DNA from: Aneurinibacillus thermoaerophilus
GTDB taxonomy: Bacteria; Bacillota; Bacilli; Aneurinibacillales; Aneurinibacillaceae
NCBI RefSeq assembly: GCF_900099925.1
Contig: NZ_FNDE01000010.1
Coordinates: forward strand, 1,812 to 65,811
Reading direction: 5' to 3'
Length of the DNA stretch: 64,000 nt
Below the pieces are notes generated by a model. That model was given only the letters and a program-made list of their open reading frames with translations, did not search any database and was not told the origin of the DNA. The position numbers and the translations under genes were made by a program. Positions 43,387 to 53,189 of this stretch are shown in pieces. Position 1 is the stretch's first letter, and each line of letters begins with the position of its first letter.

Positions 43387-44499
43387 GTGGAGAACGCGGT
43401 ACAAGCAAACAATGAGGTGCTGTTTAGTGTAACAAATGGAGTCGGACATATTCTGTTAAACCGACCGAAAGCAATTAACGCTTTGTCTATTAGAATGGTG
43501 GAGGAAATTGGAAAAAGATTGACTGAATGGGAACAAGACGATTCCGTTGCGATTATTATAATTGAAGGTGCTGGCGAAAAAGGGCTCTGTGCTGGTGGAG
43601 ATATGCGCTCGTTCTACGATAAGCGTAACGATAATGTGGAGGCACATGCGCTTACGTTTTTTTCTACCGAATATAAAATGAACCTTGCGTTATATCGTTA
43701 TACAAAGCCGATTGTTGCTTACATGAATGGGATTGTCATGGGGGGCGGTGTCGGCTTATCGATCTTTGCCAGTGACCGCGTGGTGACTGAGCGCTCGAAA
43801 TTATCCATGCCAGAGATGAATATTGGTTTCTTTCCGGATGTGGGGGGCAGTTACTTCTTAAACCAAATGCCTGGCCATATGGGACGTTATCTCGCATTGA
43901 CTGCACACTTGTTCAACGGCGCGGACGCGATTTATCTTGGAGCAGCTGACCATTACATGGAATCCACGAATTGGGACGCGCTGAAAAAAGACGTGCAGAC
44001 CATGGATTGGATCGCATGCGGCGGACGTAAAGTGGTGGAAGACAAACTGCGTGAAATTATCCAAAAATACACGGTGAAAGAGGTGCCGGAATCACAGCTT
44101 GCAAACGTGCAAGACAAAGTGGACAAACATTTCGCACATAACTCTGTCGCAGACATTCTCGCTTCCTTGGATGCATCTGCCGCAGAAGGAGACGAATGGG
44201 CGGCTGAAACCGCCAAAACGCTGCGCAGCAAATCCCCGATTTCGATGGCCGTGGCGCTTGAACAGCTTATCCGTGGCAAAAACATGTCGGCTGCTGATTG
44301 TTTCCGTATGGAGATGAACATGAGCATGCATTTCATGCACAGTCACGATTTCTACGAAGGTGTACGTTCCGTGCTTGTGGACAAAGACCGTAATCCGAAC
44401 TGGAGACCGGCTTCTATTGAAGAGGTAAAGCGTGAAGATGTGGAAGCGTTTTTCAAAAACCCGTGGGAAGGTGGACAGCATCCGCTTGCGGATGAATAG
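43387..44499 (+). CDS. Enoyl-CoA hydratase/3-hydroxyisobutyryl-CoA hydrolase family
   Basis: A 370-residue crotonase-fold enzyme of the HIBCH type. ILLNRPKAINALSIRMVEEI, GLCAGGDMRSFYD (oxyanion hole), YMNGIVMGGGVGLSIFASDR, and SMPEMNIGFFPDVGGSYFLN with the Glu and Asp of hydrolases. The length (long C-terminal extension) fits HIBCH rather than hydratases. It would act in valine breakdown. GTG start after ACAGGAGG. A two-way terminator separates it from yeiH. Confidence 0.93.
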   Translation: MENAVQANNEVLFSVTNGVGHILLNRPKAINALSIRMVEEIGKRLTEWEQDDSVAIIIIEGAGEKGLCAGGDMRSFYDKRNDNVEAHALTFFSTEYKMNLALYRYTKPIVAYMNGIVMGGGVGLSIFASDRVVTERSKLSMPEMNIGFFPDVGGSYFLNQMPGHMGRYLALTAHLFNGADAIYLGAADHYMESTNWDALKKDVQTMDWIACGGRKVVEDKLREIIQKYTVKEVPESQLANVQDKVDKHFAHNSVADILASLDASAAEGDEWAAETAKTLRSKSPISMAVALEQLIRGKNMSAADCFRMEMNMSMHFMHSHDFYEGVRSVLVDKDRNPNWRPASIEEVKREDVEAFFKNPWEGGQHPLADE

Positions 44500-44552
44500 A
44501 TGCAGGAAAAGCAAATAACTGATTGTTTATGATATGGATAACACATGCATAG

Positions 44553-44608
44553 AAAAAACCTGGCAGAACATCCTACGATGTGATGTAAGGATGATGTCAG
44601 GTTTTTTC
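44553..44608. terminator. Two-way terminator between the HIBCH-like gene and yeiH
   Basis: AAAAAACCTGGCAGAACATCC at the left pairs imperfectly with GGATGATGTCAGGTTTTTT at the right. A- and T-runs on both sides serve the two convergent genes. Confidence 0.88.
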
Positions 44609-44618
44609 GTTTTAGCGC

Positions 44619-45698
44619 TTAAGAAAGTCTTAGGAAGCAAACAAGAGCAAAACCAAACAAGGAAAGCAGGATCGAGCCAATGAATCCCGCCCAGAAAGGA
44701 CGGGCTCCCATTTTTTTAAACGCGCTTGCTTCAATGTTAAGCCCAAGCCCGGCCATTGCCATCGCAATCAGCAGGTAGGCTGCTGTAACAATCTGGGCGG
44801 CGACATTTTCCGGTATAATACCTAGCGTATTGACTCCGCTCATAAGCAGAAAACCTAAAATAAACCAAGGAATTTGCAAAGAAGTGCGTTTATCGTCATT
44901 CTGCCCGGCTTGTTTTGCCGCGTGCCGCTGAAACCACCAGCCGATGAGTATCGCTACGGGTACGAGTAATGCTACTCGCGTCAGTTTCACAATAATGGCA
45001 ATATCCATTGCCGCCTGCCCGCCCGGCGCCGCTGCGGCAATGACATGGGCGATTTCGTGTAATGTTGCTCCGGAAAACACGCCGAAACCCTTCTCCGTAA
45101 GTCCTAGTACTGGATACAATAGCGTATAGGCTAGCGTGAATAGTGTACCGAGCACGGCGATGATCGCAACGCCGACCGCTGTTTCTTTTTCGTCCGCTTT
45201 GACTTGCGGAGCTACCGCCGCCACGGCCGCTGCACCGCAAATCGCTGTTCCGCATGCCGTCAGCATGCCCAGTTTCCTGTCAACGTTAAATAGCCGGGTA
45301 AGCCAGTATACAACCAAGAGCGCAAATGCGATATCAGCGGCCGCAATCGTGAACACTTTCGGTCCGGACGCTATAATATCGGATAAATTCAGCCTCATAC
45401 CAAGCAAAATAATTCCCCAACGTAGCAGCTTTTTGCTGGAGAAAGTGATTCCACTATGTGCTCTTTCCGGGACAGGAAGAGTCGATCGCCATAGCATCCC
45501 GAGCAGAATAGCGATGACCAATTGACCGATGATGCTAAGTAAAGGAAGCATCGCCACATATTTTGCTACTACGGCAATCAGCAATGTTAGGCCGATACCC
45601 AGCAGAAACGGAAGAACAGTCCCTTTTTTTTCGGGAGATGTCTTCTCAATAGAAACGTCTTTGCTGGCAGAAGGTTTTTGCATAGCTGTTTGATCCAT
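44619..45698 (-). CDS. UPF0324 (YeiH) membrane protein, putative sulfate/sulfite exporter
   Basis: A 359-residue integral membrane protein with about ten helices, UPF0324/YeiH family. Typical are LLRWGIILLGMRLNLSDII, MLTACGTAICGAAAVAAVAP, and GATLHEIAHVIAAA with its conserved His/Glu. ATG 45698 is preferred: GAGGAGGG lies just upstream and overlaps the first six codons of the longer frame. Divergent from a LysR regulator 119 bp away, an arrangement seen for yeiE-yeiH in E. coli. Substrate is inferred from that pairing. Confidence 0.92.
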   Translation of the reverse strand: MDQTAMQKPSASKDVSIEKTSPEKKGTVLPFLLGIGLTLLIAVVAKYVAMLPLLSIIGQLVIAILLGMLWRSTLPVPERAHSGITFSSKKLLRWGIILLGMRLNLSDIIASGPKVFTIAAADIAFALLVVYWLTRLFNVDRKLGMLTACGTAICGAAAVAAVAPQVKADEKETAVGVAIIAVLGTLFTLAYTLLYPVLGLTEKGFGVFSGATLHEIAHVIAAAAPGGQAAMDIAIIVKLTRVALLVPVAILIGWWFQRHAAKQAGQNDDKRTSLQIPWFILGFLLMSGVNTLGIIPENVAAQIVTAAYLLIAMAMAGLGLNIEASAFKKMGARPFWAGFIGSILLSLFGFALVCFLRLS

Positions 45699-45716
45699 GT
45701 TTCGCCCTCCTCTCAT

Positions 45717-45817
45717 AATCTTTTTTCATTTTTCAATATATGAAAGATTAAATGATAAGTAAAATATAGATATATTATGCTAAAGATTAATATTTTTAAT
45801 GATAGAAGGGAAGATAT
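45717..45817. promoter_or_regulatory. Divergent promoter region yeiH / lysR
   Basis: A 101-bp AT-rich intergenic stretch with short dyads (e.g. ATATATTATGCT, TTAAATGATAAG) where a LysR protein would be expected to bind. I cannot define a single T-N11-A box with confidence. Confidence 0.4.
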
Positions 45818-46702
45818 ATGTACTACGACGCATTGCGTACATTTATTACGGTGGTGGAAGAAAAAAGTTTTACGAGAGCAGGGGAAAAGCTTCGTTTATC
45901 CCAACCAAGCGTAAGTCTTCATATTAAACATCTTGAAACGGAGTTCCAGGCAAAACTGATTGATCGTTCGCCGAAGCATCTGTATGTTACGACGGTGGGA
46001 AAAATGTTGTATGAAAGAGCCAAACAAATTGTAAACCTATATGAAAAGACGAAAGAAGACATCTACGCGCATCAACACACGGTAACAGGAAAGCTCCGCA
46101 TTGGAGCGAGCTTCACTATCGGGGAGTACGTGCTGCCGGTTTTGCTGGCCGACTTCAGCCGCAGGTACTCGGAGGTCGAAGTGGAGGTAACGATCGGCAA
46201 TACAAAACGCATTGCTGAAGCTGTGAAACTGTTACAGATGGATATCGGTTTAATTGAAGGACAAACGAGCGATAAAGAATTGCGGATTACCCCGTTTATG
46301 CAAGACGAAATGGTGCTTGTTGTCCCCATTGCACATCCGCTTGCAGCGCGTGGGACAGTAACACCTGATGAACTACAGGATGAAACGTGGGTAGTGAGGG
46401 AGGAAGGTTCCGGCACACGCGTCTATTCTGACTACGTGATCCGGGCATTCGGTCTTAGAGTGAAAAAAATGATTACATTAAGCAGCAATCAGGGGGTCAA
46501 AGAAGCGGTTATTGCCGGATTGGGGATTACGCTGTTATCCCGCTGGGTGGTCAAAAAGCATTTGCAGCACGGCGAACTTGCTGAATTATCACTTCAAAGC
46601 GAGCCGTTTTTGCGGCGGTTTTCGTACATTTATCCGGCGCATGCGGAAAGAACGAGACTGGTTGAAGTTTTTCTTTCCAGCCTTGTGCAAAAATTGGAGT
46701 AG
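45818..46702 (+). CDS. LysR-family regulator (CysL/YeiE-like)
   Basis: A 294-residue LysR regulator. N-terminal winged HTH: YDALRTFITVVEEKSFTRAG, then LRLSQPSVSLHIKHLE. The effector domain starts GKLRIGASFTIGEYVLPVLL and has EEGSGTRVYSDYVIRAFGLR and SSNQGVKEAVIAGLGITLLS. It is divergent from the yeiH-type exporter gene, suggesting autoregulated control of that gene in response to sulfite or another sulfur anion (inference). ATG after GAAGGGAAG. Terminator follows. Confidence 0.94.
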   Translation: MYYDALRTFITVVEEKSFTRAGEKLRLSQPSVSLHIKHLETEFQAKLIDRSPKHLYVTTVGKMLYERAKQIVNLYEKTKEDIYAHQHTVTGKLRIGASFTIGEYVLPVLLADFSRRYSEVEVEVTIGNTKRIAEAVKLLQMDIGLIEGQTSDKELRITPFMQDEMVLVVPIAHPLAARGTVTPDELQDETWVVREEGSGTRVYSDYVIRAFGLRVKKMITLSSNQGVKEAVIAGLGITLLSRWVVKKHLQHGELAELSLQSEPFLRRFSYIYPAHAERTRLVEVFLSSLVQKLE

Positions 46703-46724
46703 ATGTGATACACGGTTGGACTTC

Positions 46725-46773
46725 AAAGAAAAAACGGGGAGGAAATTTGAATTTCCTCCCCGTTTTTTCTTTT
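46725..46773. terminator. Two-way terminator between lysR and nfo
   Basis: A 22-bp perfect inverted repeat: aaagaaaaaacggggagga... (46725-46746) with its complement (46751-46772) around a 4-nt loop. It serves both convergent genes. Confidence 0.95.
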
Positions 46774-46778
46774 TCAAT

Positions 46779-47885
46779 TTAGTTTGTTTGAAGACCAGCC
46801 AGCCAAGCAATCAGGCGTTTGTAAATGCCTTCTTCAGACTCGCTTGGTAAAAGCTCTGCGTCTACGACCGTGTCGAATAGCTTCTCAAGCGGTTCGCGCG
46901 GATCTGCTTTTTTCAATTGTTTATCCTGTAGCACTTCCCAATTTTGTACCACATATTCGCGGCGGTCAATACCTTCTTTGGCGAAATAAGCAGTCAGTCG
47001 TTCGACATCGCTACGGAAGTTATCCGTAAAACGTTCTTCCACTGTACCACGCAGAAGAGCGATTTCGATTTCATACATTGGAGATTGGTCATTTTTGTTT
47101 TTGCCGATCCATGGTGTTTCTAGAATAATCGGTTTGTTCCGTGCGACTTCGTGGTGAACGATGTAATGGATGGCGTCAAATCCGATAAGTCCGGAACCAA
47201 CGGGCGCATGCCGATCTTTCGCGGCGCCACGGAAGTTTTTGCTGTCATTGATATGGAAGACGGCAAGACGATCAAGCCCAATTATCCGGTCAAAATGTTC
47301 CATTACGCCGTCAAAGTCGTTCACGATATCATATCCGGCGTCATGCGTATGACATGTGTCAAAGCAAATCGTCAGTTTGTCGTTCAATGTCACTTTATCG
47401 ATAATTGCCGCTAATTCTTCAAATGTACGGCCCACTTCGGAGCCTTTGCCCGCCATCGTCTCAAGCGCGATGTTGACGGTCTGCCCCCGATGCAGCACTT
47501 CATTTAGTCCTTCGGCAATCCGATTGATGCCGTATTCCGGGTCTTTGTCTGTGTATGCTCCCGGATGTAGCACAATGTTTTTTACCCCAAGATATTCAGC
47601 TCGCTTGATCTCTTCCTGCAAAAACGAAACCGCAAGTTCAAATGTGTTCGGTTTATAGGAACCGAGATTGATAATATAGGGAGCATGTACAACAATGTCA
47701 TCGATCCCGTGCTGCTTCATTAGTTCCAGGCCTTCTGCGACGTATTGTTCTTCCATCGGTTTTCGTTTTGTGTTTTGTGGTGCCCCCGTATACACCATAA
47801 ACGAAGTGGAACCGTAGCTAATGGCTTCTTCCACCGCGTTTAATAATCCTTTTTTTGAAAACGAAACATGCGATCCAATTTTCAT
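46779..47885 (-). CDS. nfo: Endonuclease IV with a C-terminal extension
   Basis: A 368-residue AP endonuclease IV (TIM barrel, three metals) for base-excision repair. Metal ligands are visible: [56 protein letters not shown] and ILETPWIG. The family ends near residue 280-300; here about 75 extra residues follow ([20 protein letters not shown] ... [14 protein letters not shown]), charged and probably helical. ATG at 47885 after GGAGGAGTG. Monocistronic, opposite to serC. Confidence 0.95.
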   Translation of the reverse strand: MKIGSHVSFSKKGLLNAVEEAISYGSTSFMVYTGAPQNTKRKPMEEQYVAEGLELMKQHGIDDIVVHAPYIINLGSYKPNTFELAVSFLQEEIKRAEYLGVKNIVLHPGAYTDKDPEYGINRIAEGLNEVLHRGQTVNIALETMAGKGSEVGRTFEELAAIIDKVTLNDKLTICFDTCHTHDAGYDIVNDFDGVMEHFDRIIGLDRLAVFHINDSKNFRGAAKDRHAPVGSGLIGFDAIHYIVHHEVARNKPIILETPWIGKNKNDQSPMYEIEIALLRGTVEERFTDNFRSDVERLTAYFAKEGIDRREYVVQNWEVLQDKQLKKADPREPLEKLFDTVVDAELLPSESEEGIYKRLIAWLAGLQTN

Positions 47886-48052
47886 CTATATATCACTCCT
47901 CCAACGTCCTATTGTATCAGAAAATCCCTCCCCTCAATCTTTAAAAAGTGTAAAAGTATTCAGATTGAATGAAAACCTCTCTTTTCTTTTATGAAAATTA
48001 GGTGTAGGATAAAGACAAAGTTTTTTCTAAACCGACCAAGGAGTGAATAGAG

Positions 48053-49150
48053 ATGTTAAAACAGGCACAACGCGCCTATAACTTTAATGCGGGCCCGTCC
48101 GCTTTGCCGTTCGCCGTTTTGGAAAAGGCTCAACAAGAACTTGTAAACTTCCAGGGAACTGGCATGTCCGTGATGGAATTAAGTCACCGCAGTGCCACTT
48201 ACGAGCAGGTACATAACGAGGCGATCGCGTCCTTAAAAGAGCTAATGAATATTCCGGAAGACTATCACGTTCTGTTTTTGCAGGGCGGGGCCAGCACGCA
48301 GTTTGCGACCATTCCGATGAATTTTCTTGCACAAGGTAAAAAAGCGGGATACATTATGACCGGTTCTTGGTCTGAGAAAGCACATAAAGAAGCGAAAATG
48401 CTTGGCGAAACATACGTGGTCGCTTCCACAAAAGAAACAAATTACAACCGTATTCCGGCGCTGGATGAGTTGAAATACGAAGACAATACGGCGTATGTGC
48501 ATCTTACGTCCAATAATACGATTTTTGGCACCGAGTGGTTTACGTTTCCCGATACCGGTGATTTACCACTCATTGCGGATATGTCAAGCGATATCCTGTC
48601 CCATCCGATCGATGTCAGCAAGTTCGCGATGATCTATGCGGGTGCACAAAAGAATCTGGGGCCTTCCGGTGTTACCGTCGTCATCTTGCGACCGGACATG
48701 CTGGAGCGTGCTAACGCGAACGTGCCGACAATGTTTCGTTATGATACACATGTGAAAAACAACTCCCTCTATAACACGCCGCCGACGTTTGGGATTTATA
48801 TGCTTAGCCTTGTGCTTGAGTGGGCAAAAGAGCAAGGTGGCCTTGAAGCGCTTGCGAAAATGAATAAAGAAAAAGCGGCACTCATTTACGATGTTATTGA
48901 TCAAAGTGAAGGTTTCTATAGAGGACATGCGGAAAAAGACAGCCGTTCCCTGATGAACATTACGTTCCGTCTCGCTTCTGAAGAGCTGGAGAAAAAGTTC
49001 CTCGCCGAAGCAAAAGAAGCAGGTTTTGTAGGTCTGAACGGTCACCGTTCCGTCGGAGGTTGTCGCGCGTCCATTTACAATGCTGTGCCGTATGAAAGCT
49101 GCAAGGTACTCAGCGAATTCATGAAAGACTTTATGAAGAAAAACGGATAA
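48053..49150 (+). CDS. serC: Phosphoserine aminotransferase
   Basis: A 365-residue SerC: 3-phosphohydroxypyruvate plus glutamate to phosphoserine. RAYNFNAGPSALPFAVLEKA, GMSVMELSHRSATYEQVHNE, LFLQGGASTQFATIPMNFL (phosphate loop), and YAGAQKNLGPSGVTVVIL with the PLP lysine. C-terminal GLNGHRSVGGCRASIYNAV is typical. ATG after AAGGAGTG. No serA nearby. A large hairpin follows. Confidence 0.97.
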   Translation: MLKQAQRAYNFNAGPSALPFAVLEKAQQELVNFQGTGMSVMELSHRSATYEQVHNEAIASLKELMNIPEDYHVLFLQGGASTQFATIPMNFLAQGKKAGYIMTGSWSEKAHKEAKMLGETYVVASTKETNYNRIPALDELKYEDNTAYVHLTSNNTIFGTEWFTFPDTGDLPLIADMSSDILSHPIDVSKFAMIYAGAQKNLGPSGVTVVILRPDMLERANANVPTMFRYDTHVKNNSLYNTPPTFGIYMLSLVLEWAKEQGGLEALAKMNKEKAALIYDVIDQSEGFYRGHAEKDSRSLMNITFRLASEELEKKFLAEAKEAGFVGLNGHRSVGGCRASIYNAVPYESCKVLSEFMKDFMKKNG

Positions 49151-49154
49151 TGAA

Positions 49155-49250
49155 GAAAGCAGGAAGAAGATGCAGTGTGCTTGGTTTTTGCCTGTGTAAC
49201 TTTGCCGGGCAGAAAGCAGTTATGTGCGCGTGCATCTTCTTTATTGTTTT
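49155..49250 (+). terminator. Extended hairpin terminator after serC
   Basis: AGAAGATGCA and TGCATCTTCTTT pair across about 45 nt of partly paired loop, followed by ATTGTTTTTT. Confidence 0.7.
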
Positions 49251-49338
49251 TTCATTCTGATTCTGAAGCATTGCTGCGTCTCCGTGCAACATGTTAGAGT
49301 AAGGAGCGAAGACAAAAAAACAAAGGAGTGGCAAAGAA

Positions 49339-50235
49339 ATGGAAGTAGGATTGGTCGGACTCGGAAAAATGGGATACAATCTGGCGTTAAACATGTTGGA
49401 CAAGAAGCATGAAGTCGTTGCCTATGATACGGTAGGCGAACACGTGGAACGCATTGCGAAAGAAGGTGCGATAGGAGCTGATTCTCTGGCCGCACTCGCG
49501 GAAAAACTAAAGGCGCCACGTGTTATTATTATGTTGGTACCAGCTGGAAAAATCACCAGTCAAGTGATCGAGGAGTTGGTACCCTATCTCGAAAAGGGTG
49601 ATATTTTAATCGATGCCGGGAATTCCAATTATAAAGATACGCTCGCTCGCTATACGCAGCTTAAGGAAAAAGGAATTTATTTCGTCGATTGTGGCACAAG
49701 CGGCGGCACGGAAGGTGCGCGGCACGGGATATGTGCCATGGTCGGCGGCGACCCGGAAGCGCTTGCTTATATCACTCCGTTGTTTGAAAGCATTTCTGTG
49801 CCGAACGGTTTTCTCAAAGCAGGACAGCCGGGCAGCGGCCACTTCTTAAAAATGGTGCACAACGGTATTGAATATGGGATGATGCAGGCCATCGGTGAAG
49901 GGTTTGAAATTCTGGACAAAAGTCCGTTTGACTATGATTACGAAGCGGTGGCCCGTGTATGGAACAACGGTTCCGTTATCCGCAGTTGGCTGATGGAACT
50001 GATGCAAAACGCGTTTTCCAAACAACCGAGACTAGAAAATATTAAAGGCGTTATGCATTCGTCCGGTGAAGGAATCTGGACAGTGGAGACTGCGATGGAA
50101 CTGCAAGCGAGCGCTCCAGTTATCGCGCTGTCCCAGTTCATGCGCTTTCGTTCGCTTGAAGACGATACGTTCCATGGCAAAGTTGTCGCCGCACTGCGCA
50201 ACGAATTTGGCGGACACGCGGTCGTGAAGAAGTAA
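49339..50235 (+). CDS. gnd: 6-phosphogluconate dehydrogenase, short NAD-type
   Basis: A 298-residue decarboxylating 6-phosphogluconate dehydrogenase of the short (YqeC/GntZ-like) class. Rossmann motif VGLVGLGKMGYNLALNML, VDCGTSGGTEGARHGICAMV (substrate loop), GSGHFLKMVHNGIEYGMMQA (catalytic Lys/Asn) and SSGEGIWTVETAMEL. The usual enzyme has about 470 residues; this class lacks the C-terminal tail. ATG after AAAGGAGTGG. Monocistronic. Confidence 0.94.
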   Translation: MEVGLVGLGKMGYNLALNMLDKKHEVVAYDTVGEHVERIAKEGAIGADSLAALAEKLKAPRVIIMLVPAGKITSQVIEELVPYLEKGDILIDAGNSNYKDTLARYTQLKEKGIYFVDCGTSGGTEGARHGICAMVGGDPEALAYITPLFESISVPNGFLKAGQPGSGHFLKMVHNGIEYGMMQAIGEGFEILDKSPFDYDYEAVARVWNNGSVIRSWLMELMQNAFSKQPRLENIKGVMHSSGEGIWTVETAMELQASAPVIALSQFMRFRSLEDDTFHGKVVAALRNEFGGHAVVKK

Positions 50236-50304
50236 CGGTACGAAGAAGGGATAAAGGAGAGTAAACGTTTCTTAAAGTAAGTATGGAAAGGAGAGGGAAA
50301 GCGG

Positions 50305-52398
50305 ATGGCTTCGTACGCAAAAGAAAAAGACGGAATATTTCCTTCCGTTTGTTCGCTTGATTGTCCGGATACGTGTGGCTTGCTTGTACATAAAAAGGAT
50401 GGAAAAATCGTCAAAGTGGAAGGGGATTCGACACACCCAGTAACACAGGGGGCCATTTGCAACAAAGTGCGCAACATGCCGGCGCGCATTCATGATCCGA
50501 ACCGACTCAAATACCCGCTAAAGCGCATCGGGGCGAAGGGAGAGGGCAAGTTTGCCCGCATTACATGGGAAGAAGCGATCGAAACCATTTCATCTAAATG
50601 GAAAGCGCTTATCCGCGAACATGGCGCGGAAAGCATTCTGCCGTATAGCTTTTACGGCAATATGGGAATTCTGAACGCGGAAGGCATGGATCGCCGTTTT
50701 TTTCACCGACTCGGCGCAAGTCAGCTAGAGCGTACCATTTGCAATGCCGCTGGCAAAGCCGGATATATGTATACGTTGGGCGGTGGGTATGGCACCGACC
50801 CGGAGGAAACCGTGCATGCGAAACTTTTTATTTTCTGGGGTTGCAATGCGGTCAGTACGAATATGCATCAGGTTACGCTCGCAGAAAAAGCGCGGAAAAA
50901 CGGTGCCCAGGTTGTCGTCATTGATGTACACAAAAACCAGACTGGCCGCTGGGCAGACTGGTTTATTCCGATTTTGCCGGGAACTGATACGGCACTCGCA
51001 CTCGGACTGATGCATGTGTTATTTGCTGAAAATCTGGTGGATGAGGAGTTTCTTACTGCGCATACAGTCGGGCATGAGGAATTGCGTGAACATGTTAAGC
51101 GATATGATCCGGAAACGGTTTCCGCCATCACAAAAGTACCAGCGGAAGATATTTATAAGCTGGCGCGCTTGTACGGTACAACATCGCCCGCATTTATCCG
51201 AATTGGCAATGGGCCACAGCATCATGACAATGGTGGCATGTTCGTGCGTAGCGTTGCCTGTCTTCCGGCCTTAACCGGCCAGTGGCATATCAAAGGTGGA
51301 GGGGCCATTAAAGGAAACAGCGACTACTCAGCCGTCAATTTTCAAGTATTGCAACGTCCGGATTTGCTGAAGCAGAAGACACGCTCCATTAATATGAATC
51401 AAATTGGCGAAGCGCTCACTGAACTCGATCCGCCCGTTTACTCTGTTTTTGTTTACAATAGCAACCCGCTTGTCGTGGCGCCGGATACAAATAAAGTAAA
51501 AGCGGGTTTTGCGCGCGAAGATTTGTTTACGGTTGTGCATGATTTATTTTTAACAGAGACCGCCCGTTACGCCGATATTGTGCTGCCGGCGACATCGGCG
51601 TTTGAAAATTTGGATTTGTACACGTCATACTGGCATTTGTACGTGCATTTGCACGAGCCGGTGCTTGAACCATACGGGGAAAGCAAATCCAATGTGGACG
51701 TGTTTCGTCTGCTTGCACAGGCGATGGGGTTCGAAGAACAAGCGTTTAAAGATACGGAAGAGGAGATGATTCGGCAAATTCTCGACCGCGAGGCGAATCC
51801 ATACTTGGACGGCATTACGTATGAAGCGCTGCATGAGAAACGGTTTATGAAAATCGATAGTAGCAAGGCTCCGAAATTCCCCGGGCGCCTGCCGACACCG
51901 AGCGGCAAGATTGAACTGTATTCCACGCGGATGGAAAAAGAGGGATTGCCGCCGCTCCCGACATACGAACCTATTAAAGAAGAAGAGATGTTTCCGCTTT
52001 TGTTCGTTTCGGCGCCGAACCATAATTTCTTAAACTCAACGTTTTCTAATAATGCTAAGCATGTAGCGATGGAGAAAACGCCGCGCCTGCACATTCATCC
52101 GGAAGATGCCCGGAAACGGGGCATTGAGCATGGAGAAAAGGTTCGTGTCTATAATAACCGTGGTGAATGCGAACTGACCGCTTTCGTTGCAGAAAATGTT
52201 TTGCCAGGTGCGGTTGTCAGCCAGGGGCTCTGGGCGGATGAGCCAGGAACAAAACGCATTGTGAACGCTCTGACGCCAAGCCGTTTATCTGATATGGGAG
52301 GAGGTGCCACTTTCTTTTCAACGAGAGTGGAGGTAGAGAAACTGGCAGCAGACGCAAACGGAATGGATGATAAAAAGAATTCGGACAGCGATGTGTAA
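50305..52398 (+). CDS. Molybdopterin oxidoreductase (YyaE type)
   Basis: A 697-residue DMSO-reductase-family enzyme without Tat signal, so cytoplasmic. The N-terminal 4Fe-4S site is CSLDCPDTCGLLVHKKDG with the fourth Cys in GAICNKVRNMP. Domains II and III bind two MGD (LFIFWGCNAVSTNMHQVTLA, IRIGNGPQHHDNGGMFVRS, FVYNSNPLVVAPDTNKV). C-terminal domain IV is present (IHPEDARKRGIEHGEKVRVY). Substrate unknown; the class includes formate dehydrogenase-like proteins. It needs the cofactor made by the mob/moa genes in this window. Confidence 0.94.
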   Translation: MASYAKEKDGIFPSVCSLDCPDTCGLLVHKKDGKIVKVEGDSTHPVTQGAICNKVRNMPARIHDPNRLKYPLKRIGAKGEGKFARITWEEAIETISSKWKALIREHGAESILPYSFYGNMGILNAEGMDRRFFHRLGASQLERTICNAAGKAGYMYTLGGGYGTDPEETVHAKLFIFWGCNAVSTNMHQVTLAEKARKNGAQVVVIDVHKNQTGRWADWFIPILPGTDTALALGLMHVLFAENLVDEEFLTAHTVGHEELREHVKRYDPETVSAITKVPAEDIYKLARLYGTTSPAFIRIGNGPQHHDNGGMFVRSVACLPALTGQWHIKGGGAIKGNSDYSAVNFQVLQRPDLLKQKTRSINMNQIGEALTELDPPVYSVFVYNSNPLVVAPDTNKVKAGFAREDLFTVVHDLFLTETARYADIVLPATSAFENLDLYTSYWHLYVHLHEPVLEPYGESKSNVDVFRLLAQAMGFEEQAFKDTEEEMIRQILDREANPYLDGITYEALHEKRFMKIDSSKAPKFPGRLPTPSGKIELYSTRMEKEGLPPLPTYEPIKEEEMFPLLFVSAPNHNFLNSTFSNNAKHVAMEKTPRLHIHPEDARKRGIEHGEKVRVYNNRGECELTAFVAENVLPGAVVSQGLWADEPGTKRIVNALTPSRLSDMGGGATFFSTRVEVEKLAADANGMDDKKNSDSDV

Positions 52399-52498
52399 GA
52401 AAAGGGAAAAAGCAACCGTCCTTACCTCTCTGCCCGAACTGTAGCACAAAACAGGAGTAAAATACGGATATAATACGTGCGTCATGCGAATGTTATCG

Positions 52499-52879
52499 CT
52501 AAAATGAACCTGATTTCGTGCTTTTTTGCAGTACAAACTCTTCGATGACATGGCGCACGCCTTCTTCATTGTTGGAGCGCGTTACATAATCGGCTTTTTG
52601 TTTAATAAACTCCGGCGCGTTGCCCATCGCGACGCCGAGACCGGCGACTTTAATCAAATCGATGTCATTATAGCTATCCCCGATGCCGATGATTTTCGAA
52701 CGGTCAATGCCAAACATTTTTGCCAGATGAAGAATCGCTTGGCCTTTGCTGGCTTCGGGGTGCATAACTTCAAGAAAATATGGCTTTGATTTCGTAATAT
52801 ATGCCGCCTCCCCAAATTCTTCGTTTAGCTCTTTTGCTAGTGCATCAAGTGCTTCAGGTTCATCATAGTATAACAGCAT
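52499..52879 (-). pseudogene. 3' half of a Cof-type HAD phosphatase
   Basis: The remaining 126 residues match the end of Cof-type sugar phosphatases: YFLEVMHPEASKGQAILHLA, KIIGIGDSYNDIDLIKVAGL (motif 4 DD), GVAMGNAPEFIKQKADYVTR and NNEEGVRHVIEEFVL. The nucleophile DxDGT motif and the first half are missing, and the upstream sequence on the minus strand is AT-rich and non-coding. 5'-truncated, probably non-functional. Confidence 0.85.
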
Positions 52880-53026
52880 CGATAGAAATCATTTTATACA
52901 ATATATCATCGCTCCTTTTCTTTTTATTCGAATTTTGCCCATATGATCATATCACATCGGGCGGAGGGTACGGACCCCTATTTACACAAACTTCTTGATG
53001 GTACCAACTGTATATGGAAAAGGATA
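52880..53026. other. Gap between the Cof stub and the Fur-box promoter
   Basis: About 147 bp with no open frame. It includes the lost 5' side of the Cof-type gene. Nothing recognisable. Confidence 0.5.
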
Positions 53027-53060
53027 TTGACAGTGTACCTAATAATAACTAAACTATAAT
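53027..53060 (+). promoter_or_regulatory. Probable SigA promoter of the stalk-domain gene
   Basis: TTGACA at 53027-53032, then TAAACT (53050-53055) at 17-bp spacing, overlapping a TATAAT (53055-53060). The Fur-like palindrome starts seven bases downstream. Confidence 0.6.
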
Positions 53061-53067
53061 TGATATT

Positions 53068-53086
53068 GATAATAATAATCATTATT
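53068..53086 (+). promoter_or_regulatory. Fur-box-like operator
   Basis: GATAATAATAATCATTATT matches the classical 19-bp Fur consensus GATAATGATAATCATTATC at 17 of 19 positions by eye. It sits at or just after the expected transcription start. A weaker copy, GATAATGAGTTTCATTTTT (53149-53167), matches at 14 of 19. Iron repression of the next gene is predicted. Confidence 0.7.
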
Positions 53087-53189
53087 GATTAAAAGATGAA
53101 AAAGGAGGAAGTAAATCGGCTAGATTATTTTTTTTGTTGTTTTTAATTGATAATGAGTTTCATTTTTATTTATTAAGGGGAGAATGTAA

